The notes below the pieces were generated by a model, which was not told the origin of the DNA, searched no databases, and was given only the letters and a program-made list of their open reading frames with translations. Both the position numbers and the translations under genes were made by a program. Shown here piece by piece: positions 34,093 to 42,459 of a stretch of DNA of 64,000 nucleotides. This DNA is from Shimazuella alba (lineage in GTDB: Bacteria > Bacillota > Bacilli > Thermoactinomycetales > Thermoactinomycetaceae): assembly GCF_009831235.1 (NCBI RefSeq), contig NZ_WUUL01000015.1:1-64000 (forward strand). Direction: 5' to 3'. Numbering within the stretch: position 1 is the first letter of the stretch; every line of letters starts with the position of its first letter.

Positions 34093-34118
34093 AAAAAGTG
34101 CTCAACTAGCACTTTTTT
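34093..34118 (+). terminator. Terminator of ubiD-like gene
   Basis: 10-bp stem AAAAAGTGCT/AGCACTTTTT, 5-nt loop, T6 tail overlapping the convergent yunB stop. Confidence 0.85.
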
Positions 34119-34785
34119 ATTTTACAGGAGGAACTGGCATTTGTTTTACAGTGCCTTGATCATTATAAAAATAATAGTTGGGAACTTTCCCCACCACTAG
34201 AGCTTGTGCTATTGGATAATCTACCTCTACATGTAATAGTTCTTCTGTAAAGGGTATAATCAAGTCCATTTCTGTTTTTATTTTTGCTATGAGGGTAACC
34301 ATCACCATATTGATACCTTGTGATTCTAACTTTGGAACGAGACTCACTTTCACGGTTCCTTTCGGCCATAAATTGACGGATAGCGGAGGCCCATAATTAG
34401 CAAATATATTACTATCAAGTGCTTGCCCTAAGCTGATTTCAATTGGTTTATCTTTCAGATGCTTCAGCGACTCTTGAATTTTATTAGTAGTATTTTGATA
34501 AATCTTTGCTTGCACCTGCGGATTTATTTGTATAAACGAAATATTTCCTTGATCATCTTTCTGAATACTCATTACTTGATTTAGCTGATTACCCATTTTC
34601 ACTTGTTCTTCAATACCTTCGACAATTGCCTCTTGTGCCAAACGTTTTGCTTCTGTCTTAGCAATCTGTACTAGAATTGGGTGTACATTGCGATCAACCA
34701 GCCAAATAGACACAAAAAGAAGAGCAAAAACACAAAAACAAACGATATATATTTTTGATTTTTTTCTCATGCGATAGCGAAACAT
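34117..34785 (-). CDS. yunB: Sporulation protein YunB
   Basis: 222 residues: a short basic N-terminus, one membrane helix (IYIVCFCVFALLFVSIWLV) and a long extracytoplasmic domain. VDRNVHPILVQIAKTEAKRLAQEAI and IGQ-type SLGQALDSNIFANYGPPLSVNLWPKGTVKVSLVP are diagnostic for YunB, a sigma-E-dependent sporulation protein. SD AGGGGTGAG upstream of the chosen ATG. It faces the thyA-folA operon divergently. Confidence 0.9.
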   Translation of the reverse strand: MFRYRMRKKSKIYIVCFCVFALLFVSIWLVDRNVHPILVQIAKTEAKRLAQEAIVEGIEEQVKMGNQLNQVMSIQKDDQGNISFIQINPQVQAKIYQNTTNKIQESLKHLKDKPIEISLGQALDSNIFANYGPPLSVNLWPKGTVKVSLVPKLESQGINMVMVTLIAKIKTEMDLIIPFTEELLHVEVDYPIAQALVVGKVPNYYFYNDQGTVKQMPVPPVK

Positions 34786-34940
34786 GAATAACTCACCCCT
34801 AAACATCCTTCCTAAGAAAAGGAATTGACACAAACACAAAGAAAGCTGAAACTAGTAAAGTAGTTTGACGATACATTGTTTTTTGTTTTAAACAGCTTAT
34901 TCATGGAAGTACAAAAGTATGGCATGTTAGGGGGATAAAT

Positions 34941-35735
34941 ATGAAACAGTATTTAGATTTACTGCAACATATATTAGAAAATGGAGAAAAGAGAGAGGAT
35001 CGTACAGGTACAGGTACAATTAGTGTATTTGGACATCAGATGCGATTTTCACTTGAACAGGGATTTCCACTTATTACAACAAAAAAAGTACATCTGCGAT
35101 CTATCATTTACGAACTATTGTGGTTTTTACGTGGAGAAACCAATATTAAATATTTAGTAGACAATCAAGTATCCATCTGGAATGAATGGGCCGATGAACA
35201 GGGGGAGCTTGGGCCTGTCTATGGAAAACAATGGCGTTCTTTTCCCAGTACAAACGGAAAGTCAATCGATCAAATCAGTTGGGTTATTGATGAAATAAAA
35301 AAAAATCCAACCTCTAGAAGATTAATTGTGAGCGCATGGAATCCAGGAGAACTAGACAAAATGGCGCTTCCTCCCTGCCATCTACTCTTTCAATTTTATG
35401 TTTCGGATGGAAAGCTATCTTGCCAACTCTATCAACGCAGTGCAGACACTTTTTTAGGTGTTCCATTTAACATTGCTAGTTATGCTTTGCTCACTCATAT
35501 GGTTGCTCAAGTTACTGGACTTGGAGTAGGAGATTTTGTTCATACTTTAGGAGATGCACATATTTACCTAAATCATTTGGAGCAAGTAAAAGAACAATTG
35601 AAGAGAAAACCTTTTCCCCTTCCTAAAATCAAATTAAATCCAGAAATAAGTTCCATATTTGATTTTAAATATGAGGATATATCCATCATTAACTATGAAG
35701 CACACCCTCATATTAAAGGAGAAGTATCTGTATGA
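34941..35735 (+). CDS. thyA: Thymidylate synthase
   Basis: 264 residues, the short ThyA form. The catalytic cysteine is Cys146 in [12 protein letters not shown]; the RTGTGT loop near residue 21 and [13 protein letters not shown] are also conserved. It methylates dUMP to dTMP with methylene-tetrahydrofolate, releasing dihydrofolate for the folA product encoded immediately downstream (4-bp overlap). SD TTAGGGGG. Confidence 0.96.
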   Translation: MKQYLDLLQHILENGEKREDRTGTGTISVFGHQMRFSLEQGFPLITTKKVHLRSIIYELLWFLRGETNIKYLVDNQVSIWNEWADEQGELGPVYGKQWRSFPSTNGKSIDQISWVIDEIKKNPTSRRLIVSAWNPGELDKMALPPCHLLFQFYVSDGKLSCQLYQRSADTFLGVPFNIASYALLTHMVAQVTGLGVGDFVHTLGDAHIYLNHLEQVKEQLKRKPFPLPKIKLNPEISSIFDFKYEDISIINYEAHPHIKGEVSV

Positions 35736-36214
35736 TTTCTTTAATCGTTGCATACGATGAAAATCGAGTAATCGGTTATCAAAATGAATTACCGTGGTAT
35801 CTTCCAAATGATCTGAAACATTTTAAAACCATTACAACTGGAAAAACAATCGCAATGGGCAGATCAACCTATGAATCCATCGGAAGACCATTGCCAAATC
35901 GAAAAAATATCGTACTGACACATTCTAGAACATTCCATGCAGATCAGGTAGAAGTAGTACATCATTTAGAAGACATTTTGCAACGAGAGGAAGTCATCAT
36001 AATCGGGGGAGCTTCCGTCTATAAACAATTTCTACCATATGCAGATCACTTATACATCACGGTAATTCACCATGCATTCAGAGGGGATACTTATTTCCCC
36101 GAATGGGATGAAGAAAAGTATCGTTTGCTTACACAAGAAAAAGGGATAGAAAATGAAAAAAATGTCTACCCCCATACTTTTTATCATTACCAAAAGGCAT
36201 CCGCAAAATTTTAG
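35732..36214 (+). CDS. folA: Dihydrofolate reductase
   Basis: 160 residues. [31 protein letters not shown] at the N-terminus contains the catalytic acidic residue region, followed by [25 protein letters not shown] and [22 protein letters not shown]. It regenerates tetrahydrofolate after ThyA. Its ATG lies inside the thyA stop region (4-bp overlap), indicating translational coupling. Confidence 0.95.
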   Translation: MISLIVAYDENRVIGYQNELPWYLPNDLKHFKTITTGKTIAMGRSTYESIGRPLPNRKNIVLTHSRTFHADQVEVVHHLEDILQREEVIIIGGASVYKQFLPYADHLYITVIHHAFRGDTYFPEWDEEKYRLLTQEKGIENEKNVYPHTFYHYQKASAKF

Positions 36215-36216
36215 GA

Positions 36217-36783
36217 TCATCGATCCCAATTCGGGAGAAAACGTCGCTTTTCTCCCATTTCTTCTTCATAATCAGTAGCATCTTTTAGTGCATATTCTTC
36301 CATCGGAATTCGAATCAATACCATTGTCAGGGTATTCATAAATGTGACCATAGCAGCTGTTAAATATGCTCCAAATATGACTGGAAAAACAAGCAACTCA
36401 ATTGCTACTACAACATAATTAGGATGTCTCAAATATTGATATGGACCTTCCACTTTTGGCTTATGCCCCGGAACGACCCAGATGCGAGTATTCCAATACT
36501 TCCCTAATGATTTAATGCACCAATAACGTAATACTTGTGTTATTCCAAACAGAAGAAAAGGTGCCCAAGCCCATGTTGGGGGTTTTGCGCGAAAAAACAG
36601 TACTTCTGCCCAAATTCCTACAAAAAGTAGTGTATGAATAAAAAGAATCAACTTGTAATGTTCTTGACCAACTTCATAACCACCTTGACTTGCCATCCAA
36701 TTACTATTTTGTTTTGAAATAGCTAGTTCTGCAATTCTTTGCACCACTACAATCCACCATAAGAGAATCATCCAAGATGACAT
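36217..36783 (-). CDS. bpsB: Isoprenylcysteine methyltransferase-like membrane enzyme (BpsB type)
   Basis: 188 residues, four to five membrane helices. VEGPYQYLRHPNYVVVAIELLVFPVIFGAY is the ICMT motif that binds SAM, with E near the C-terminus. In B. subtilis the homologous bpsB (ypbQ) methylates alkylpyrones made by bpsA, and here the type III PKS gene is directly upstream, 3 bp away. SD AAAGGAGG. The last residues abut the folA stop from the opposite side (2 bp apart). Confidence 0.87.
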   Translation of the reverse strand: MSSWMILLWWIVVVQRIAELAISKQNSNWMASQGGYEVGQEHYKLILFIHTLLFVGIWAEVLFFRAKPPTWAWAPFLLFGITQVLRYWCIKSLGKYWNTRIWVVPGHKPKVEGPYQYLRHPNYVVVAIELLVFPVIFGAYLTAAMVTFMNTLTMVLIRIPMEEYALKDATDYEEEMGEKRRFLPNWDR

Positions 36784-36786
36784 CTT

Positions 36787-37851
36787 CTATCCTCCTTTAT
36801 TCCAATTTAAAAGCAATAACTCTGAACTAAAACCTGGTCCTAGAGCGGTCATCAATCCATATCCTCTCGTAGGCTCAGTTTGTAATACTTGTTGTAAAAC
36901 AAAGAGCACTGTCACAGATGACATGTTGCCAAACTTCTGTAAAATATCATAAGCAAATGAGAATTTCCCCTTTGAAACTTTTAACGCAGATTCATATGCT
37001 TCTAAAACCTTTACCCCTCCAGGATGCGAAACCATATAATCAATTTGATCGATAGTTAGTTTACATCTGTCCAAAAAAGTATCCACTACTTCTTTCACTT
37101 GCCGTTGAACGATTTTTGGAATATCACGTGAAAAAATAACTTTCAAACCGTCTTCTACTACTTCCCAGCCCATTACATCTAACGAATTTGGCCAGATGGT
37201 GCTCATGCTGTCGATTACGCTTGGTGCATGGCCGGTTAAGCTCACTTCATCACCTGCGATCAAAACAGCCGCTGCACCATCTCCAAATAAAGAAGTCGCC
37301 ACAAAGTTACTTTTCGTAAGATCCTGCGGACGAAAAGTTAAGCTGCATAATTCGACTGCGACAAATAGCACTCGAGAATCAGGAAATGCTTTGGTATACT
37401 CATAAGCTCTTGAAAGACCTGCTACACCACCTGCACAGCCTAGTCCCCAAATAGGAGTGCGCTTAATATGTTTTCTCATTCCCAGTTGGTTTATTAAGTA
37501 CGCATCTATACTAGGAGTAGCAAGTCCTGTTGTAGAAACGAAAAAAATATGATCAATGTCTTTTTGATTGATATTTGCTTGTTCTAAACATGACCTTACT
37601 GCATCTTCGGCAAGTTTACATGCCGTCTCTACATATATTTGGTTTCTTTGTGTAAATGTATGCTCATTACGAAACCAATCAACTTCGCAACTAATGTATC
37701 GTTTATCAATGGCAGTGTTGTCAAAGATATTCATTAATTTTTCTGTTTGAGGATAAGAGATAGGAAATAGTTGTTGAGCAAATGTTTTCGCGTCTGATTG
37801 AGACAAAACATATGGCGGCACTGCTGTTCCAACTGCAACAATTTTGGACAC
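36787..37851 (-). CDS. bpsA: Type III polyketide synthase (BpsA type)
   Basis: About 354 residues. The Cys-His-Asn triad is visible: Cys139 in WGLGCAGG, His276 in VSHPGG and Asn309 in KFGNMSS. It condenses fatty acyl-CoA with malonyl-CoA to triketide pyrones; the adjacent methyltransferase would make methyl ethers. The start is inferred as GTG (VSKIVAVGTAVPPY) about 9 nt after AAAAGGGG; an ATG 13 codons upstream lacks a good SD. Membrane-lipid-like products in spore formers have been suggested for relatives. Confidence 0.86.
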   Translation of the reverse strand: MSKIVAVGTAVPPYVLSQSDAKTFAQQLFPISYPQTEKLMNIFDNTAIDKRYISCEVDWFRNEHTFTQRNQIYVETACKLAEDAVRSCLEQANINQKDIDHIFFVSTTGLATPSIDAYLINQLGMRKHIKRTPIWGLGCAGGVAGLSRAYEYTKAFPDSRVLFVAVELCSLTFRPQDLTKSNFVATSLFGDGAAAVLIAGDEVSLTGHAPSVIDSMSTIWPNSLDVMGWEVVEDGLKVIFSRDIPKIVQRQVKEVVDTFLDRCKLTIDQIDYMVSHPGGVKVLEAYESALKVSKGKFSFAYDILQKFGNMSSVTVLFVLQQVLQTEPTRGYGLMTALGPGFSSELLLLNWNKGG

Positions 37852-37973
37852 TACAATGAACCCCTTTTGCTTTTTTCCTAGCTTATCCATTTCTTTATAA
37901 AAAAATAGCCTATCCGAAGATAGACTTTTGTTTCTGATACATATATCTGATAGGTACAAACTTTCAAGCCGTT

Positions 37974-38267
37974 TTATCTGGTAAATCTTATAACAAGATA
38001 TCGCAAACCACCAATAATCACACCTACTAGTATTTGAAAGTAAATTGACTGATTTGGTATTAAGTTATTCAATATAAAGATGGTGATAACTCCCCAAGCA
38101 ATCGAACGAACAGCGGTAGGCCAAATATAAACGATCACGATTAACAATAGAAAGGTAACTACTGCTGTTCCAGAGTTGCCTAGCGCAATTCCTGCAACAA
38201 AGCTAAGAATGATGATCTCAATAAAAGGTAAGACCGAACGGGAAAACCCACGGAGCGTTTTGAACAC
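37974..38267 (-). CDS. Small membrane protein at the end of the transfer module
   Basis: 97 residues from a GTG with SD GGGGGAG (or 102 from an ATG five codons earlier that has none). About three membrane helices (VLPFIEIIILSFVAGIALG, AVVTFLLLIVIVYIWP, IYFQILVGVIIGGLRYLVI) with arginines between. No family recognised. It lies 33 bp after the coupling-like ATPase gene in the same direction and may be the last gene of the conjugation-like operon. Confidence 0.6.
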   Translation of the reverse strand: MFKTLRGFSRSVLPFIEIIILSFVAGIALGNSGTAVVTFLLLIVIVYIWPTAVRSIAWGVITIFILNNLIPNQSIYFQILVGVIIGGLRYLVIRFTR

Positions 38268-38300
38268 CTTTTCTCCCCCCATTCAAACATAGACGATATG

Positions 38301-40895
38301 CTATGTTAGTTCTTGTCGTTGTTGCTCCATGTAATGAGAGATCTCTTCGTCTAATTCTTCTACCTCTCTAGCTTCACCTGATTCAATCATTCTTTTCATA
38401 CCCCAATCCAATCCCCATTGGAACGCTTCTATTCTTTCATTCGTTTTGTAATTTGCTGTACTTCCATCTGGTAGGAATACCGATGGAGGAAGATTAGAGA
38501 CAACACAAGTAGTAACCGTTTTACGTTGGTTTTTCTTCGATTGAATGTACACTGCTGCTGTGCGTTCCGCTAATTTTTCAACAAAAGATGCTTTTATGTG
38601 TTTACGAGTAAGTTCTTCAATTTCATCTGCACCTTCCAACTGAGCACAACTGATAACCATTCCAATGTTGCCTTTCATTGCTTGCACTAGTTCCTCATTG
38701 TTAAATTGATCAATCTCTCTTGTGATCAGACCTAATCCCAGATCACATTTTGTATCACTCAAGAAAATCTCTGTAAATAAAGGAATCTGAATCATATGGG
38801 CTTCTTCGATCATCATAAGATGAAACTTAGATCCAACTGGACGTTTGATCGCAGCTTGATAATAATGATTGACCAATTGACCAACCGTAACTTTTAATTC
38901 GTGATCTTTCATCCCATCAAGATCAATAAATACCAAATGACCTTCATCCATATATTTCATGATATCGAGCGTCATCTCTTTTTGAAGATACATCCTGCGC
39001 ATCGTAGGATCTTGAAGCAATGGATCAATATGATTTAATATCCCTTCTACTTCCTTCTTGAGTTCCTGTTGATCTAATTTTGTCCAGAATCGTTTCACAT
39101 AAGGGTCTTTTCCTTTTTGCACAATCTGCGCTCGAAATGCTGGATCACGGAAAAATTCATCAACACATAAAACCGTATGATGCTCATCATGCTCCATCAG
39201 GCTATGAACAGCAAGTGTAAGCAATCGTTTCATTCTAGTAAGAGACTCACTTTTTCCGTGCTTATGCAACAATACTTCTGCGATTTGCTCTGCAATCTGA
39301 TCGATTGGGTTATTATTTGGGTTTGCCAATAAGTTAAGACCAACCACATGCGATGTATCACTGGAAAGATTAAAATGGTGAATCTTATCTTTTGGAATTT
39401 TTTCTCCACTTTCCTCTAAGAAACGTAAGCGGTTTTCAATAATAGCAATAATTTCACGTGCTGGATCTAAAATGGTAAATCCAGGATGACTATCTGGATC
39501 TTTTAGCCAATCATCAATCATAGATTGTATGATCTGCGTTGAAGCACTAGATCTGCCCATTCCACTTGTACCAGATAGAAGAAAATGTTTGGTGAGTTGA
39601 TTATGACTCACTCTCACTTCTCTTGTGTGCAAAGGATGTTTGGCAACACCGATTAAAATCCCCTCATTTAGTTCATTATCTTCAAGTGTTCGTTGATCGT
39701 TTACCAAATGCATTAAATACCCGCGACTATTTTTATCCGTTTTTTCTGGTTCCTTATAGATCCAATGGGAGGAGGGAGGCAAATGGAACAAATTAGCTAA
39801 TTCATTTCCATCCCACACCATAAAGGTTGAAGGATAGGGATATGGGATCGGATTTTGATCTTTTATCGGATTCCACCATTTTTGAGGCCAAAATCGAATA
39901 GCTCCATCATAATTCATCGCAGTTTCAATCGCATTTGCGCTAGATCGAACAATAGAAACCGAATTCTCATGATTCGACCACAGGCTAAGTCTTACTTTAA
40001 ACGAGAGCTCACGACCTGTAAGTCTTTTCATTAAGCTGATTCTACGGGCTTTTTCCTCCGGCTCCATTTCGGAAATCTTTTTATCTTTAAAGCTATCCAT
40101 TACATCTTCTGATCGATCTTCTAGCTGCGACCAACTAACTGGCGAAAATTGCAAATCGAGATATGTCCCAGGTCTTAATGAGTTTAAAATATTTCCGATT
40201 GGACTTTCTTTTTTCTGTTCCAATGAAGCTAATGGCAGTCCTTTTCTCTTTCCTAACTGAAAAGTGAAGATCCCCCCTGATCCACCATTTTCTGCTTCTG
40301 GAAACTGGTCTTTGGTGATCTCATGTATTTCTGCGGAAGGGTACACACTTTTAATCGTATCAAAGACACTGTTCCCTTTATCTTTTGGATAAGACATATA
40401 GATACCTATCTCATTAGAGCCTGCCGGGATAGCAAAACGAATGCGGAACCATGGATTACCAAACCGTATTCGTCTTGTTAAATGCCTGATCATACCACCA
40501 AACGTACGCGTCATCATGGTGATTTTATCGATTTCCAGCTCAATATTGTCGGACGGCAAGATCCGAAGATAACGCACTCCTTTAACTGCTTGTCGACGAT
40601 AGTACATAATCATCAGCCAGCGAATAGCGATATACAACAACGGTATACATATAAGAATCGCGATCACGGTTGGCAACCACGATAAAATGTAGTTACCGGA
40701 TGATGCTACTGTATCATTAACCGTGTCCACTGCTTCAGATGTATCTGGTGATTTCCCTTCCAATCTCGGCTGCAAAAACTCCCAGATTTTCGCAAGGAGA
40801 AAGAGAAAAGCTATTCCTAAAACAACATACAAGAAATACCAAGGTATTTTTGCCAAATCATCAGGACCACCTTTTGGCATCTTTAACCAACTCAT
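38301..40895 (-). CDS. Coupling-protein-like / HerA-type ATPase of T4SS module
   Basis: 864 residues. Two N-terminal membrane helices (residues ~18-40 and ~73-98), a beta-rich middle domain and a C-terminal ATPase resembling TcpA/ConQ/TraD coupling proteins. The P-loop reads SGTSGMGRSS (residues 441-450), with Arg448 where Lys is expected; Walker B is MMIEEAHM near 690. In coupling proteins this ATPase feeds DNA-protein complexes into the channel. SD GGTGGGGG. 11 bp after the VirB6-like gene. Whether the Arg form hydrolyses ATP is unclear. Confidence 0.75.
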   Translation of the reverse strand: MSWLKMPKGGPDDLAKIPWYFLYVVLGIAFLFLLAKIWEFLQPRLEGKSPDTSEAVDTVNDTVASSGNYILSWLPTVIAILICIPLLYIAIRWLMIMYYRRQAVKGVRYLRILPSDNIELEIDKITMMTRTFGGMIRHLTRRIRFGNPWFRIRFAIPAGSNEIGIYMSYPKDKGNSVFDTIKSVYPSAEIHEITKDQFPEAENGGSGGIFTFQLGKRKGLPLASLEQKKESPIGNILNSLRPGTYLDLQFSPVSWSQLEDRSEDVMDSFKDKKISEMEPEEKARRISLMKRLTGRELSFKVRLSLWSNHENSVSIVRSSANAIETAMNYDGAIRFWPQKWWNPIKDQNPIPYPYPSTFMVWDGNELANLFHLPPSSHWIYKEPEKTDKNSRGYLMHLVNDQRTLEDNELNEGILIGVAKHPLHTREVRVSHNQLTKHFLLSGTSGMGRSSASTQIIQSMIDDWLKDPDSHPGFTILDPAREIIAIIENRLRFLEESGEKIPKDKIHHFNLSSDTSHVVGLNLLANPNNNPIDQIAEQIAEVLLHKHGKSESLTRMKRLLTLAVHSLMEHDEHHTVLCVDEFFRDPAFRAQIVQKGKDPYVKRFWTKLDQQELKKEVEGILNHIDPLLQDPTMRRMYLQKEMTLDIMKYMDEGHLVFIDLDGMKDHELKVTVGQLVNHYYQAAIKRPVGSKFHLMMIEEAHMIQIPLFTEIFLSDTKCDLGLGLITREIDQFNNEELVQAMKGNIGMVISCAQLEGADEIEELTRKHIKASFVEKLAERTAAVYIQSKKNQRKTVTTCVVSNLPPSVFLPDGSTANYKTNERIEAFQWGLDWGMKRMIESGEAREVEELDEEISHYMEQQRQELT

Positions 40896-40906
40896 TTTTC
40901 CCCCAC

Positions 40907-42439
40907 CTATCTTGGAAATCTTATCTTCTCAATTCGAGTTGTTGCATTCTGTAAATATTTACTAAACTGTTTCGAAATATCTTTCGAATTATCCGTATAC
41001 TGTGTAAATTTACCTAACGATCCATTCACAATGCCTATAAGCTCATTTCTTTTCCAAATAATACCAACAGTCAGGATCAATTGCATAATAATCGTCCAAG
41101 CATAACCATAATCTTCTGGTGGTGTTAAGTTATACAAAATTTGTGATAACGTTAAAATCATGCTGAGTAAAACACCAACTACTATCTTTAATATCTGATA
41201 TCCAATGAACTTTTTGGTCCAATCCATCGCTAAACCTGACCACGCCGGATATAGTGCCATTAAAAGCGCAAATGGGGCAAAAAGGGCAAAAATGACAAAA
41301 ATAAATTGGTAGACCAAAATAGCTCCTGCAACAAATAAAAATACTGCTCCTAATATGAGATGAGACACAACAAGCAGTCCGAGCAGGGTAAGTCTTTGAA
41401 ACACACCCAAACTGGTAACCATCACATTTGGCTCATACCCAAGCGATGTATTTCCTACCCGTTCTTCATTCACTGCTTGTATACGTGCTTCACTTCCAGG
41501 TTTGTTATTTAAAATACGTCCTATTCTCTCAGGAGTTAATTTGGGATCACCTGATGTCATACCGTACTGTAACATGAGATAAGGTTCGTAAATGAGCATA
41601 TCGTACATTTTATCGGCTACTACAAAGGATGAAACTTGAGAGGAATACTGGCTTGCATCAACTTTGGTATTAATTCCTTTGATTGAAAGCTTCTCATTTT
41701 TCTCTGAATCTTCTTCAACTTGATTAGTACTAACCATATCAGCCTGCAAACCAACACCCATGATCTCTTGACTAATCCCACTACTGATATCATTTAGATA
41801 ATGCATCACACCACTGGAGTTATTGAAAAAGGCGAGTGAGGCCATCAAGATGAAGATGGTGGATATAATTCCTGTCCATGCACTTGATGTATCCCGTTTA
41901 TACAAGCCTTTGTATGCAATCCAAGCACCTGCCAGCAAAATGACAAATGTGATGAAATTTCCCCAGATGCCTGTATTGCCAATCTCAGATCCGTTAAATC
42001 CAACAAACTTTTGAATAATCGCATCTACTTTATCTGCAAAAATATCGACAATATCCAATGAAAATCCGCTTTCCACTCCAGAAATAACCAAGAAATCCCA
42101 AATCAACAGCAGCTGCCAAACAGAATTTACGATAAACGAATGGATTAACGCATAACCTGAATCATAAAAGTTACTGTTGAGATCCCAACTATCATGATCC
42201 GGGAATTGAATTTCTAAGTAGTAACGACTTGGTTTGTATTTGGTATACTTCACTTCGTATCTTTTTTGTTTTGCTTGTTCGACTCGCTCTTCTGGAAAAT
42301 GAACAAGGGTATCGAACATAAAATTGTAACCCGTCTGATTAGGAGGGGCAGCGGTTTCTGCGCTAACTCTACCTTGCATGGTTAACCATAGGAAGCAAAC
42401 GAGGAAACCTATCGCCAACCACTTGTTTATTTTTTTCAT
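40907..42439 (-). CDS. VirB6/ConG-like polytopic channel protein
   Basis: 510 residues. Signal-like N-terminus cleaving near SAETAA, an extracytoplasmic segment, then about 7-8 membrane helices (for example TFVILLAGAWIAYKG, GIISTIFILMASLAFF, LTLLGLLVVSHLILGAVFLFVAG, IFVIFALFAPFALLMALYP) and a basic C-terminus. It resembles the CD3337/EF1877 mobilome membrane proteins and ConG of ICEBs1, the VirB6-type inner channel component. SD GGAGAG. Position after VirB4 fits ConE-ConG order. Confidence 0.8.
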   Translation of the reverse strand: MKKINKWLAIGFLVCFLWLTMQGRVSAETAAPPNQTGYNFMFDTLVHFPEERVEQAKQKRYEVKYTKYKPSRYYLEIQFPDHDSWDLNSNFYDSGYALIHSFIVNSVWQLLLIWDFLVISGVESGFSLDIVDIFADKVDAIIQKFVGFNGSEIGNTGIWGNFITFVILLAGAWIAYKGLYKRDTSSAWTGIISTIFILMASLAFFNNSSGVMHYLNDISSGISQEIMGVGLQADMVSTNQVEEDSEKNEKLSIKGINTKVDASQYSSQVSSFVVADKMYDMLIYEPYLMLQYGMTSGDPKLTPERIGRILNNKPGSEARIQAVNEERVGNTSLGYEPNVMVTSLGVFQRLTLLGLLVVSHLILGAVFLFVAGAILVYQFIFVIFALFAPFALLMALYPAWSGLAMDWTKKFIGYQILKIVVGVLLSMILTLSQILYNLTPPEDYGYAWTIIMQLILTVGIIWKRNELIGIVNGSLGKFTQYTDNSKDISKQFSKYLQNATTRIEKIRFPR

Positions 42440-42459
42440 AACATCTCTCCACCCATAGG

